Positions 55,618 through 64,000 of a DNA stretch of 64,000 nt are shown one piece after another. The notes beneath the pieces are model-generated. The model was not told the origin of the DNA, searched no databases, and was given only the letters and a program-made list of their open reading frames with translations. Source of the stretch: JADJPF01 sp964492845 (GTDB lineage Bacteria > Acidobacteriota > Blastocatellia > Chloracidobacteriales > JADJPF01); the NCBI GenBank assembly GCA_964492845.1, contig CAZBMZ010000027.1:20931-84930 (forward strand), given 5' to 3'. The translations under genes and the position numbers were made by a program. The number at the start of each line of letters is the position of its first letter. Within the stretch, counting starts at the first letter, position 1.

Positions 55618-57012
55618 TTATTTATTTGTCTTTGCCGCTTTGCTACTGGCTTTGCCTGTTTCTTTGCTAGTAGGTTCTTTTTGAGGATTAGTTTTTTCTG
55701 TCTCCGCCCCTTTTATTTCACCGTGATCATGACCTTCGTGACCATCACTAGTTGGGTTAGCTTGAGGATTAGCTTGAGGGTTAGCATGTGCTGGTGGTGG
55801 TGGGCTAACAGCATTTGGATCAATAGCTGGAAAATTAAAGCCTTCCTCAACTACTACAGTATTTTTAGCTTTTAGAGAATCTATTTTTTCAAGGAATTTT
55901 TTATCTAAAACTTTTTCTTTAAGTTCAGCTTTAAGACCTTCATCTAGTTCAGGAATACGGCGTTCATCAACTTTAATGATATGATAACCAAATTGTGTTT
56001 CAACAATACCGCTCATTTCACCAGGCTTAAGGCCAAATACTGTACTCTTAAAAGGTTCAACAAAACTAACATCTTTTTTGAAAAAACCTAAATCCCCACC
56101 CATTTGTCCTGAACCAGGGTCATCAGAGTAAGTTTGTGCTAATTTAGCGAAGTCTTCACCAACTTTAATTTTAGCTAAAATGTCTTCTGCTAATTTTTTA
56201 GCTTCTTCTTTGGTTGCAGGTTTAGCAACTGTAGGAGCAGGTGCGGCTTCACCTTCTTTCTTTTCGGCTTTTTTCATAGCTTCTTCAGTGGTTTTACGTT
56301 GCTCTGGGTACATAACTAAAATATGGCGAGCGCGAGTTTCTTCAAAGTCGGCTTTGGCTGTTTCATATTGTTGTTTTATTTCATCATCGCTAACAGGTAA
56401 AGAGCCTCGTAGTTGTTGTTGAACACGAGTAGCTAAATAAGAAGCGCGTTGTACTTGAAACATTAATTTATAGCCAGGATCTTTTTCTAAACCAGACTTT
56501 TTAGCTCTTTCAAGTAAAATCATTAATTCTGCAAATTGAGGTCTAAGGGCTTCTCTTTGGCTTTCAGACGCTGTTTTAAGGCGGGCATTTGCAGTTATAA
56601 AGTCATTAAAAGCATTAGGATTTTTCTTAAAATATTCTTCTTTGTCTACTTCTGTAACTTCAATTAATTTTGGATCTTCATTTTGTTTTAAGTTGCGGTA
56701 AAGACCTGCAAGGGTAACTTTTTCCATAATGTCTAACTCTGATTGAGCATCTGCATTAGCTGCTAGTCCTACACGTTCAGCTTCCTGGCTAAGAGTAAAC
56801 ATTTCTTTTAAGTTATCAACTAATAATTTTTTTGGTTCTGGTTGGCTAACCATACCTTTTAATTGTTCTGGGGGAAGTAACTTAAACCAACTTTCTATTT
56901 CTTTAGCTGTAATGGTTATGTTAGATACACCTGTTACACGGTTTTGCGTAATTAACAGACCGGCAGCAATTATAATTACTAAGAAAAATGCAATAAACGG
57001 TTTACTATTCAA
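55618..57012 (-). CDS. PpiC-type peptidyl-prolyl isomerase (SurA/PrsA-like)
   Basis: A 464-residue exported chaperone. An N-terminal membrane anchor or signal (FIAFFLVIIIAAGLLI) precedes a SurA_N-like helical domain (about 40-200). The parvulin domain (about 225-370) runs from ARHILV to LGFFKKD and QFGYHIIKVDER, with an Ala/Lys-rich insertion at about 245-285. The tail is Pro/Asn/His-rich (HEGHDHGE), possibly metal-binding. It helps fold secreted proteins, in keeping with the secretion genes nearby. Its start overlaps the mce stop by 8 bases. Confidence 0.88.
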   Translation of the reverse strand: MNSKPFIAFFLVIIIAAGLLITQNRVTGVSNITITAKEIESWFKLLPPEQLKGMVSQPEPKKLLVDNLKEMFTLSQEAERVGLAANADAQSELDIMEKVTLAGLYRNLKQNEDPKLIEVTEVDKEEYFKKNPNAFNDFITANARLKTASESQREALRPQFAELMILLERAKKSGLEKDPGYKLMFQVQRASYLATRVQQQLRGSLPVSDDEIKQQYETAKADFEETRARHILVMYPEQRKTTEEAMKKAEKKEGEAAPAPTVAKPATKEEAKKLAEDILAKIKVGEDFAKLAQTYSDDPGSGQMGGDLGFFKKDVSFVEPFKSTVFGLKPGEMSGIVETQFGYHIIKVDERRIPELDEGLKAELKEKVLDKKFLEKIDSLKAKNTVVVEEGFNFPAIDPNAVSPPPPAHANPQANPQANPTSDGHEGHDHGEIKGAETEKTNPQKEPTSKETGKASSKAAKTNK

Positions 57013-57415
57013 GGGATTCTCCTTCTTTTTGAACCAACTCTATTAAAACTCCAGCAGTAGATTTAGGGTGAACAAATGCAATTAGATGTCCGCCTGCACC
57101 TTTTTTTGGTGTTTCATCAATTAATTGCGCTCCTGTTGCTTTCATTTCTGCTAGTTTAGCTACAATATCATCTACTTCAATACAAATATGGTGGATTCCC
57201 GGGCCACGTTTTTCTATAAAACGTGCTATTGGGGAATCAGGGTTAATAGCTTGTAAAAGCTCTATACGACTTTCTCCTAGTGGGAGCATAGCCACTTCTA
57301 CGCCTTGATCAGCTACTATTTCTGTACAACTAACACTTAAACCTAAAGTGTCACGATAAAAATTAAGTGAGTCTGTTAAGGATTTTACGGCAATGCCTAA
57401 ATGATTGATTTTCAT
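57005..57415 (-). CDS. mce: Methylmalonyl-CoA epimerase
   Basis: A 136-residue vicinal-oxygen-chelate protein: MKINHLGIAVKSL (metal His), GPGIHHICIEVDDI and AVHPKSTAGVLIELVQ-like end with the last metal Glu. It interconverts the two epimers of methylmalonyl-CoA. The partner meaB is directly upstream (5-base gap), confirming the role. Confidence 0.94.
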   Translation of the reverse strand: MKINHLGIAVKSLTDSLNFYRDTLGLSVSCTEIVADQGVEVAMLPLGESRIELLQAINPDSPIARFIEKRGPGIHHICIEVDDIVAKLAEMKATGAQLIDETPKKGAGGHLIAFVHPKSTAGVLIELVQKEGESLE

Positions 57416-57420
57416 ATAGT

Positions 57421-58374
57421 TTATAAATTAAGTCTAGTACATATTTCTTCAACAATTGAATAAGGATCTCGATGGTGTGTTGCCACCGCTTCAGCAAACT
57501 GATTTAGCTCTCCTTCCTTAAGAGCTTTAGATATTGCTTTGCTAAGTAGTCTTGCTTGCAATATTTCTATTAATCTTTGTTCTGCAATTCTATGACGACG
57601 TGTTAAGGTTTGGGAAGAACTTTCTTTTTGAAATTTAGCATATTTACTAATAGCATTACTTAAATCTTCAATTCCTTTTGATTGAATAGCAATAGTTTTA
57701 ACTATTGGCACCACCCAACCATCGCTTCTTTCAGTAATGCTTAGCAGTGCTTCTAGCTCTGTTTCTGTTCGATGTATTCCTTCACGATCTGCTTTATTAA
57801 TAACAAAAATATCGGCTATTTCCATTAAACCAGCTTTAATTGCTTGAATATCATCTCCCATACCTGGAACTAAAACAACTACGGAAACATCAGCCGTTTT
57901 AACAATATCAATTTCATCTTGTCCAACGCCTACAGTTTCTACAATAATTTTTTCATAACCTGCGGCATCCAAAATAGTAACTGCATCAATTGTAGCAGAA
58001 GCAAGACCCCCTAAATTTCCACGAGTTGCCATACTACGAATAAAAACTTTTGGATCTAACCCTAGGGTTTGCATACGAATACGATCACCTAGAATAGCAC
58101 CTCCAGAAAAAGGGCTAGAAGGGTCAACTGCAATAATACCAACGTAGTTATCTAGTTGTTGGCGATAGTGTAATGCTAATTTATCCACCAAAGAGCTTTT
58201 TCCTGCTCCAGGTGAACCAGTGATTCCAACAGTAAGAGCCTTGCCTGTGTGAGGAAAAATAGATTGAAGTAATTTGGTTGCAATATCTAAGCGGTTTTCT
58301 ACTATAGAAATAGAGCGTGCCACTGCACGAATTTCTTTATTTAGAATACCGCTAGTTAACTTCTCTAAATTCAC
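57421..58374 (-). CDS. meaB: Methylmalonyl-CoA mutase-associated GTPase MeaB
   Basis: A 317-residue G3E-family GTPase. The P-loop is GITGSPGAGKSSL, with AVDPSSPFSGGAILGDR, VETVGVGQDEIDI and FVINKADREG. It protects and loads cobalamin for methylmalonyl-CoA mutase. With mce and the acyl-CoA dehydrogenase it suggests branched/odd-chain fatty acid or amino acid catabolism via propionyl-CoA. The mutase itself is outside the window. Confidence 0.94.
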   Translation of the reverse strand: MNLEKLTSGILNKEIRAVARSISIVENRLDIATKLLQSIFPHTGKALTVGITGSPGAGKSSLVDKLALHYRQQLDNYVGIIAVDPSSPFSGGAILGDRIRMQTLGLDPKVFIRSMATRGNLGGLASATIDAVTILDAAGYEKIIVETVGVGQDEIDIVKTADVSVVVLVPGMGDDIQAIKAGLMEIADIFVINKADREGIHRTETELEALLSITERSDGWVVPIVKTIAIQSKGIEDLSNAISKYAKFQKESSSQTLTRRHRIAEQRLIEILQARLLSKAISKALKEGELNQFAEAVATHHRDPYSIVEEICTRLNL

Positions 58375-58413
58375 AAAGTTACAAACTTGCCTTAGATAAA
58401 ATAGATAAAACTT

Positions 58414-59559
58414 CTAGAAAAACTTTAATATTTCCCGTGCAATTACCATACGTTGAATTTCGCTTGTTCCTTCTCCAATGGTGCAAATCTTAGAGTCACG
58501 CCAATATTTTTCTGCTGGATAATCTTTAGTAAAACCATATCCCCCATGAATTTGAACAGATTCCTCAGAAACTTTTACCGCTACTTCAGAAGCATAAAGT
58601 TTTGCCATAGCAGATTCTTTAGTTACTTTTTTTCCTGCATCTTTGTAGGCAGCAGCACGCATTGTAAGCAGACGTGCAGCATCAATTTGGGTTGCCATAT
58701 CAGCTAGCTTCCATTGAATGGCTTGATATTCAGAAATTGTATTACCAAAAGCTTTACGTTCTTTAGAGTATTTAAGGGCTGCTTCATAAGCTCCTTGAGC
58801 AATTCCTAGAGCTAGTGCAGCAATAGAAATTCTGCCTCCATCTAGGATTTTTAACGCATCAACAAAACCTTCGCCTTCTTTGCCTAGAATTTGCGAGTTT
58901 GATACACGGCAATCTTCTAAAATTAAAGAGGCTGTATCAGAAGCACGACAACCAAGTTTATTTTCTTTTTTTCCAGGACTTAAACCCGGTGTACCTCGCT
59001 CAATTACAAAAGCCGAAGCTCCATGATTACCTTTGCTAGGATCTGTTAGGGCCATCACTACATAAGTATCAGCATAAGTAGCATGAGTAATAAAATTTTT
59101 AGAACCGTTGATGATCCAATCGTTACCATCTTTTACGGCTGTAGTGCGCATTCCAGCAGCATCTGAGCCAGAACTAGGTTCAGTTAATGCCCAAGCTCCT
59201 AGATGTTTACCGCTAGCTAGTGGAGTGACATATTTTTCTTGTTGTTCTTTAGTACCAAATTGAAAAATATGGTTAGTACAAAGTGAGTTATGTGCAGCAA
59301 CACCAAGAGCAATTGATCCATCAACTCTAGCTAATTCTTCAATGATAATAGCATAAGGGATATAACCCATTGCTGCTCCACCTAATTCTTCAGGAAAAAT
59401 TATTCCTGTTAAGTTTAGCTCTGCTAATTTAGGTAGTAGTTCAGTAGGGAAGTGCTGTGCTTCGTCCCACTCCATAACATGTGGGCGAATTTCGCTTTCG
59501 GCAAATTCACGTACAGATCTCTTAACCTGAAGTTGTTCTTCAGTAAATTCAAAATCCAT
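58414..59559 (-). CDS. Acyl-CoA dehydrogenase
   Basis: About 381 residues from the ATG at 59559, which has GGAGG upstream and gives MDFEFTEEQLQ, the usual start. An in-frame start at 59682 would add a 41-residue non-conserved extension. FAD and substrate motifs include WALTEPSSGSDAAGM, FITHATYADTYVV, and the C-terminal QIHGGYGFTKDYPAEKYWRD with GEGTSEIQRMVIARE. It oxidises short-chain or branched acyl-CoA. It lies 39 bases upstream of meaB. Confidence 0.92.
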   Translation of the reverse strand: MDFEFTEEQLQVKRSVREFAESEIRPHVMEWDEAQHFPTELLPKLAELNLTGIIFPEELGGAAMGYIPYAIIIEELARVDGSIALGVAAHNSLCTNHIFQFGTKEQQEKYVTPLASGKHLGAWALTEPSSGSDAAGMRTTAVKDGNDWIINGSKNFITHATYADTYVVMALTDPSKGNHGASAFVIERGTPGLSPGKKENKLGCRASDTASLILEDCRVSNSQILGKEGEGFVDALKILDGGRISIAALALGIAQGAYEAALKYSKERKAFGNTISEYQAIQWKLADMATQIDAARLLTMRAAAYKDAGKKVTKESAMAKLYASEVAVKVSEESVQIHGGYGFTKDYPAEKYWRDSKICTIGEGTSEIQRMVIAREILKFF

Positions 59560-59707
59560 TTTTTCCTCCAACTGATTTTTATTTTGTATGGTTAGGCCAA
59601 ATAGCACTGGGCTAAACTGCAAATTATAACGCGAAATTATGTTTAGAAAAAAGCTAAACTTGGTAGTCTTATTTTTTGTCAACTATTGGAATATCAAAAG
59701 TTAAAAA

Positions 59708-61123
59708 TTATTTTTTAGCTTTTTTAGCTAGAGGTTCTACATTAGAGTTTTCTATATTAGAATCATCCGATGAAATACCTTTTAACCCATAATATTTACG
59801 GCAAGCTTTTAATAAAACAGCTATTTCTTCACGAGGTGCTATTTCAATATCTGCTTGATGGAAAATTTTCTTTAATCGATCATAATCGTTTAGAAAAGAT
59901 CGATAAACAGAGACTTCTCCCTCATAATTTAGCTGGGCAATTTGTTGAGTGTTTATGTCTTGTAGTGGGTGTGTTCGGGCAGTCTTACTATGACGGCTTG
60001 GTTTAAAAATTTGGATATAAATATTATTTTCTTCTTCGTGTCTATAAGAGCGCAGTGCTGTATTAAATTTTTCTAAATAAGTCATTTTTAATGATAAAGA
60101 AAGCATTTCCAAAACACTTAGTTTAGTATAATCACTTCCACTTGGAAAAACAGGTGGAACAAAAGGAAAGAAAGTTAAAATAATAGCTGGGACTTTATCG
60201 CTAGGTCTTACATAATTAATTCGATCAATTAAATTTTGCAGATGTAAGCTCTTAATTACTCCTCCATCTGTATAATATTTTCCTGTTTCTGGTAGATGGA
60301 CTGGCTTAAAAAATACAGGTATGGCACAGGAAATTTCTACACATTTTGATATAGGAACATTGACTAGTTCATATGGTAAATGTTCGCCATGTGTAGCAAA
60401 AACACGTACTTGAGAACTATTTAATTCTGCTGCATATAAATAAAGCTCTTTAGTTAAACTATTAAAATTATCTTCATAAGGAGAGAATTCTTGTATTACT
60501 TCTTTGATATAATGCCCTATACCCGCAGGAGTATAAAGACCACCTTTAATTGTATCTAAAACATTATGAATAACATTGTTAACATTAGCTTGTTCAAATG
60601 CTCCATAACGCACTAAACGGGCCAGCATTCGCAAGTCAGAAAAACTTAATTTAGTGTTTTTACCTGGCAGCCATATCATTGGCAGATCTAAATTTAATAA
60701 GCCATTAACAACTGAAGCAACTGTACGCATTACACCTCTAGATAATTGTTCAACCAAAGTAAGATACATCATTGGCTGAGTCCCTAAAGCACCACGAGTA
60801 AGAGAGGGAAAAGCAGCAGACTGTTCTAACATAACATCTCTAATAACATGAGGCGGAAAACCTATTGCCATTAGTGTAGAAACTATTGCTCCAGCCGAAA
60901 CCCCTTGATAGCCTGTAAGTATATTATTTAGGTTACTTACAGGCTTAGTTTCTGGATTAAGAATTCTTTCTAAAGCACAAAGTCCACCAACTTCAAAACC
61001 TAATGCTGGTACACCTCCGCCAGCTAAAGCCAAATAAATAAGGGCCTTTTTTCGTTTATTGGTTTGACGACTATTAATAGCTGTAACATTACTATTTAGG
61101 CGTTTACTAGTCTTTTCTGACAT
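59708..61123 (-). CDS. Patatin-like phospholipase
   Basis: A 471-residue protein with the oxyanion loop LAGGGVPALGFEVGG, the nucleophile elbow GVSAG and the dyad Asp in TDGG, the patatin Ser-Asp pattern. The insertion at about 100-240 is longer than in small bacterial patatins. There is no signal peptide; the Lys-rich N-terminus suggests cytosolic or membrane-peripheral lipase activity. It appears monocistronic. Confidence 0.87.
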   Translation of the reverse strand: MSEKTSKRLNSNVTAINSRQTNKRKKALIYLALAGGGVPALGFEVGGLCALERILNPETKPVSNLNNILTGYQGVSAGAIVSTLMAIGFPPHVIRDVMLEQSAAFPSLTRGALGTQPMMYLTLVEQLSRGVMRTVASVVNGLLNLDLPMIWLPGKNTKLSFSDLRMLARLVRYGAFEQANVNNVIHNVLDTIKGGLYTPAGIGHYIKEVIQEFSPYEDNFNSLTKELYLYAAELNSSQVRVFATHGEHLPYELVNVPISKCVEISCAIPVFFKPVHLPETGKYYTDGGVIKSLHLQNLIDRINYVRPSDKVPAIILTFFPFVPPVFPSGSDYTKLSVLEMLSLSLKMTYLEKFNTALRSYRHEEENNIYIQIFKPSRHSKTARTHPLQDINTQQIAQLNYEGEVSVYRSFLNDYDRLKKIFHQADIEIAPREEIAVLLKACRKYYGLKGISSDDSNIENSNVEPLAKKAKK

Positions 61124-61377
61124 GTTTACTCACTTTGTAAATGTTAATTGTTGTATGTGGGTTTATATGGTTGCCCCGATTATACATCGCCTTTAGAACT
61201 AACACTATAGGGGTTAGTCCTTTAATTTTATAAAATAAAAATTTTATTTTTATTCTTAAAAAATTTGTTATAGATTATTGCTATATTTAGAAATAATCCA
61301 TATGTTGGTAACTGTAATAGCTATAGTAAAATCAAAAGTTAAATTGTTTATTTTTGGTTTACAACTTTTTTAATTAT

Positions 61378-61953
61378 ATGACACAAGAAAAAATCTTTCG
61401 TTGCTCATTTTGGTTACTTTGGACAAGATTGTCTTTTAATACAGCTATATCTATAACGGTTTGCACTACTATTGGGCAAGTCTTTAATGGATACCGTATT
61501 TTTAACCTTGAACATTTACTGTTAACAGGAATAATAATTGCTGGTACATCTTTACTAGCTGTTCCTTTTGTTTTATCACATATTTACTATTTCCCAATAA
61601 TTGTTAATCAACAAGGTATCAGTGGATTTACTTATACATACCCTAATAAGAAAATTTTTCTTGCTTGGTCAGAAATTACTTTTTTAGAAAATCGTAATCG
61701 TATGGGGATACCTTGTTATAGGCTTTATTCAGAAAAAGTTAATAGCGCAATTTTAATGCCTAGAGCCTTAAAAAATCATAAAGAGCTAGAAGCTTTATTT
61801 CTTAAAAATGGTTTAAAAGATAAAAAAGAAACTATGATAACTCCTCAAATACAACCAGCAAAAATTACTAAAGTAGTAACTACAGAACCTGTTCGTGAAG
61901 GTGGGTATATAGTAGTAACTACAGAACAAAACCGTTGGCAAAAAAAGCTTTAG
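61378..61953 (+). CDS. Membrane protein of unknown function
   Basis: About 191 residues from the ATG at 61378; a TTG at 61354 would add eight residues. Two hydrophobic segments lie at about 25-75, followed by a soluble part with ISGFTYTYPNKKIFLAWSEIT, which resembles a PH-like membrane-adjacent domain. I do not recognise the family. A terminator follows at the stop. Confidence 0.68.
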   Translation: MTQEKIFRCSFWLLWTRLSFNTAISITVCTTIGQVFNGYRIFNLEHLLLTGIIIAGTSLLAVPFVLSHIYYFPIIVNQQGISGFTYTYPNKKIFLAWSEITFLENRNRMGIPCYRLYSEKVNSAILMPRALKNHKELEALFLKNGLKDKKETMITPQIQPAKITKVVTTEPVREGGYIVVTTEQNRWQKKL

Positions 61954-61975
61954 CTACTATTAGATAGAGCTTTTT
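61942..61975 (+). terminator. Terminator overlapping the stop codon of 61378-61953
   Basis: AAAAAGCT (61942-61949) pairs with AGCTTTTT (61968-61975), followed by GCTTATTTTAAG. The T-run is part of the stem's right arm. Confidence 0.6.
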
Positions 61976-62208
61976 GCTTATTTTAAGCTTTAACTCACTA
62001 TTAATTGTTTTGCTGAATTTGATTTCTAGGAAAGTTCCGTAAAATTTTTGCACAATTTTTTTTCATTAACGCAACAAATTTTGGATCAATGCGATAATAT
62101 GAATGGTGATTCATTCAGAAAAGTCGTTAATCACTATTTATTCAAAATTATCAAGTCAAATAAAACAAAGTTATTATCAAATTAATACTTAAATCTAAGG
62201 AGAAGTTC

Positions 62209-64000
62209 ATGGCAATCCGTGATGTAAACAATCAAAACATGATAGTTGGCGATCCTATTCGCAACACTACTAACACACAAAACGATCAACAAATAGTTGG
62301 AGATCCTATAGCTCAAGTAAATAGAACTCCTGCTAACCCATTAGCTTCTAGCTCAAGAGACGTAGAATTAAACAGTCCAGAAGCACAAAGAGCTATTCAA
62401 ACCAGTATGAATCATTTAGGTTCTTCAGCAAGTGTTGCTCGTGGGGCAGTTAATGTAAATCCTGGTAGAGAATTATCTCCGCGCTCTGTAGTACAAGATG
62501 AGCTAGGAATGATGCACGTTCGTATGGATCGCACCTACAATGGTCTAAAAGTTTATGGTGAACAAGTAGTTACACACCTTGGTGCGGACGGAAATGTTCG
62601 TTCTGTAACTGGCGATCAAGAAAATTTGTTTACAATCGCAGGTCTAGACACACGCCCACGTTTAAGTGGTGCTGATGCTATTACTTCAGCAGCAAGAGGA
62701 TTTGCTGGCCCTCCAACTTCTACCCCATCTTCTGAATTAATGATTGCGAAAGACTCAGATGGTAATTATCGTCTTGCTTATCAAGTAAAAATGAACAACT
62801 TACAAGGCGATCCTCCAACAAAAATGAACTATATGGTTGATGCAAAGAGTGGAGAAGTAATAAGTGAATTTAATGAATTACCCGTTCTTTGCCCACATTG
62901 TCTTGATATGGCAGTAGGCCGTGAAGCTGCAAGCAGTGGTGTACAAAATGGTATTGGCACAGGTTCAGCTAATGGAAACACTGGAATAGTTCCTCAACAT
63001 ATGCAAAATGCCAACACTGGCCGTAGTGTTACAGGGGATCGCGCTCCTAATGGCAATACAGGAATTGTTCCACCTTGGATGAGTGCTAGCGGTTCAGCAA
63101 GTCCAGGAAACCGCACTAATCAAGCTAATGCTGGTCGTGGTCGTGTTATGCCTGATGGCGCAATGCCAAATCGTCCACAAGGTGCAGGTTCTTTATTAGG
63201 GAACACTAGAGGTGCAGCCGCACAATCTTTAACTGCTACAGGTTCAGCTAATCCAAATTCTCCTATTTTAGATAACCAAACCACTACTTCTAAAATTGCT
63301 ATTAATGATGACTTAGATATTACTGCTGTTAAAGTTAATGTTGATATTGCACATACTTATCGCGGCGATCTAATTGTTAAGCTACGCTCTCCAGAAGGTA
63401 AAGAAGTTGTGTTGCATAATCGCGCTGGCGGTTCTGCTGACAACTTAACTTTTACTGCTAATCCAGCAGATTTTAACGGTATGAAGAGCAAAGGCGATTG
63501 GTCTTTAATTGTTGAAGACAAAGCTTCTCAAGATACTGGTACATTAAAATCTTGGAGTTTATCTGTTGATGGTAATCCTCGCACTACTCCAAATGTAATT
63601 ACCAAAACAGCTACTCCAAATGCAAATATTTTAGATAATCAAACTGTTACTTCAACTATTGATATTACTGATGAAGGTCAATTAGAAAGCATCAAGTTAG
63701 ACACTAACATTACTCATACTTATCGTGGTGACTTAGTTGTTAAATTAACTTCTCCATCAGGTAAAGAAGCTATTATTAGCAACAAAGCTGGTGGTTCTGC
63801 TGATAACCTTGTTCTTAGTGCTTTAGATCTTTCTGCTCAATTCCCTGGCGAATCTATCAAAGGCCAATGGAAAATGACTGTTCAAGATACTGCTGCTCAA
63901 GATACTGGAAAATTTAATTCTTGGGGTTTAACTATTACTAAGAGAACTACCCCAACACCAACCCCAACGCCAACACCGACCCCGACCCCGACCCCAACGC
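62209..64000 (+). CDS. FTP-propeptide protein with two P-domains, 3' truncated by window edge
   Basis: A frame open from the ATG at 62209 (AAGGAG upstream) to the window end, about 597 residues seen. Residues about 95-150 (LGMMHVRMDRTYNGLKVYG, HLGADGNVRSVTGD) are a fungalysin/thermolysin propeptide-like domain. A PepSY-like segment ends MVDAKSGEVI. A Gly/Asn-rich region with a CPHC motif (about 228) occupies about 225-340. Two P (proprotein convertase-type) domains follow: about 342-457 and 471-578, both with HTYRGDLxVKLxSP. A Pro-Thr repeat starts at about 580. No HExxH protease motif is visible. There is no classical signal peptide. It is probably a secreted or surface protein related to M4 proteases. 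Confidence 0.78.
   Translation, partial: MAIRDVNNQNMIVGDPIRNTTNTQNDQQIVGDPIAQVNRTPANPLASSSRDVELNSPEAQRAIQTSMNHLGSSASVARGAVNVNPGRELSPRSVVQDELGMMHVRMDRTYNGLKVYGEQVVTHLGADGNVRSVTGDQENLFTIAGLDTRPRLSGADAITSAARGFAGPPTSTPSSELMIAKDSDGNYRLAYQVKMNNLQGDPPTKMNYMVDAKSGEVISEFNELPVLCPHCLDMAVGREAASSGVQNGIGTGSANGNTGIVPQHMQNANTGRSVTGDRAPNGNTGIVPPWMSASGSASPGNRTNQANAGRGRVMPDGAMPNRPQGAGSLLGNTRGAAAQSLTATGSANPNSPILDNQTTTSKIAINDDLDITAVKVNVDIAHTYRGDLIVKLRSPEGKEVVLHNRAGGSADNLTFTANPADFNGMKSKGDWSLIVEDKASQDTGTLKSWSLSVDGNPRTTPNVITKTATPNANILDNQTVTSTIDITDEGQLESIKLDTNITHTYRGDLVVKLTSPSGKEAIISNKAGGSADNLVLSALDLSAQFPGESIKGQWKMTVQDTAAQDTGKFNSWGLTITKRTTPTPTPTPTPTPTPTPT

Noticed and set aside
55570..55875. 101-residue plus-strand frame within the PpiC gene
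   Set aside because: It is antisense to the Lys/Pro/His-rich end of a clear gene and encodes a compositionally odd Phe/Trp-rich product.
62103..62130. GAATG...CATTC hairpin resembling the short hairpin of the array units
   Set aside because: The similarity is limited to a few bases and none of the other conserved unit segments are near; likely chance in AT-rich DNA.

Overview
This window is a low-GC, gene-dense stretch of bacterial chromosome. No phage, insertion sequence, tRNA or rRNA was seen. The gene set points to a Gram-negative-type heterotroph, most likely an Acidobacteriota (Blastocatellia-like) member. The clues are a secretin carrying a cohesin-like domain, an oversized Ser/Thr kinase with ATPase and TPR modules, TAT-exported oxidoreductases, a methylmalonyl-CoA module and a glycine-rich RRM protein. 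The lineage is inferred from gene content only.

Layout. 1-9143: the tail of an OPT transporter, a TPR-FHA protein, an RRM protein, then a minus-strand set with two TAT-exported enzymes flanking a membrane polyferredoxin, and an AP2-like protein. 9463-20026: a dicarboxylate-type symporter, a kinase/GGDEF/AAA/TPR giant, and assorted enzymes. 20516-28389: a plus-strand surface-polysaccharide cluster (glycosyltransferase, AsnB-type amidotransferase, methyltransferase, fused GT39-like/WecG-like protein, MATE flippase or exporter). 36047-46481: a GH63-like glucosidase and a type II secretion/type IV pilus-like operon (GspF, GspE, secretin, two pseudopilins, PilM-like). 46865-53132: phoH-ybeY-corC-era-prmA-rsmE, an RNA and translation maintenance operon. 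53139-61123: a small membrane protein pair, mtnP, an MBL hydrolase, a PpiC foldase, mce-meaB-acyl-CoA dehydrogenase, and a patatin. The right edge cuts a protein with an FTP propeptide and two P-domains.

The standout is 28421-35877. A retron-type reverse transcriptase (YADD, NAKPH and VTGI motifs, with a coiled-coil N-terminal extension) is preceded by an array of four tandem structured units of about 190 nt at a 255-270 nt period, and by two overlapping genes: a SWIM zinc-finger protein and a WGR/HEAT-repeat protein. Each unit keeps the same flanks, a long hairpin with fixed geometry (8 bp, a 1x2 internal loop, then about 11-14 bp) and a short hairpin. The arm sequences of the long hairpins are completely different from unit to unit while pairing is preserved, and the short hairpin shows compensatory changes. 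All four elements are compatible with one minus-strand operon, WGR/HEAT - SWIM - ncRNA array - RT. I read it as a multi-template retron-like system, probably defensive. The reverse transcription products, the direction of array transcription and the function are inferred, not seen.
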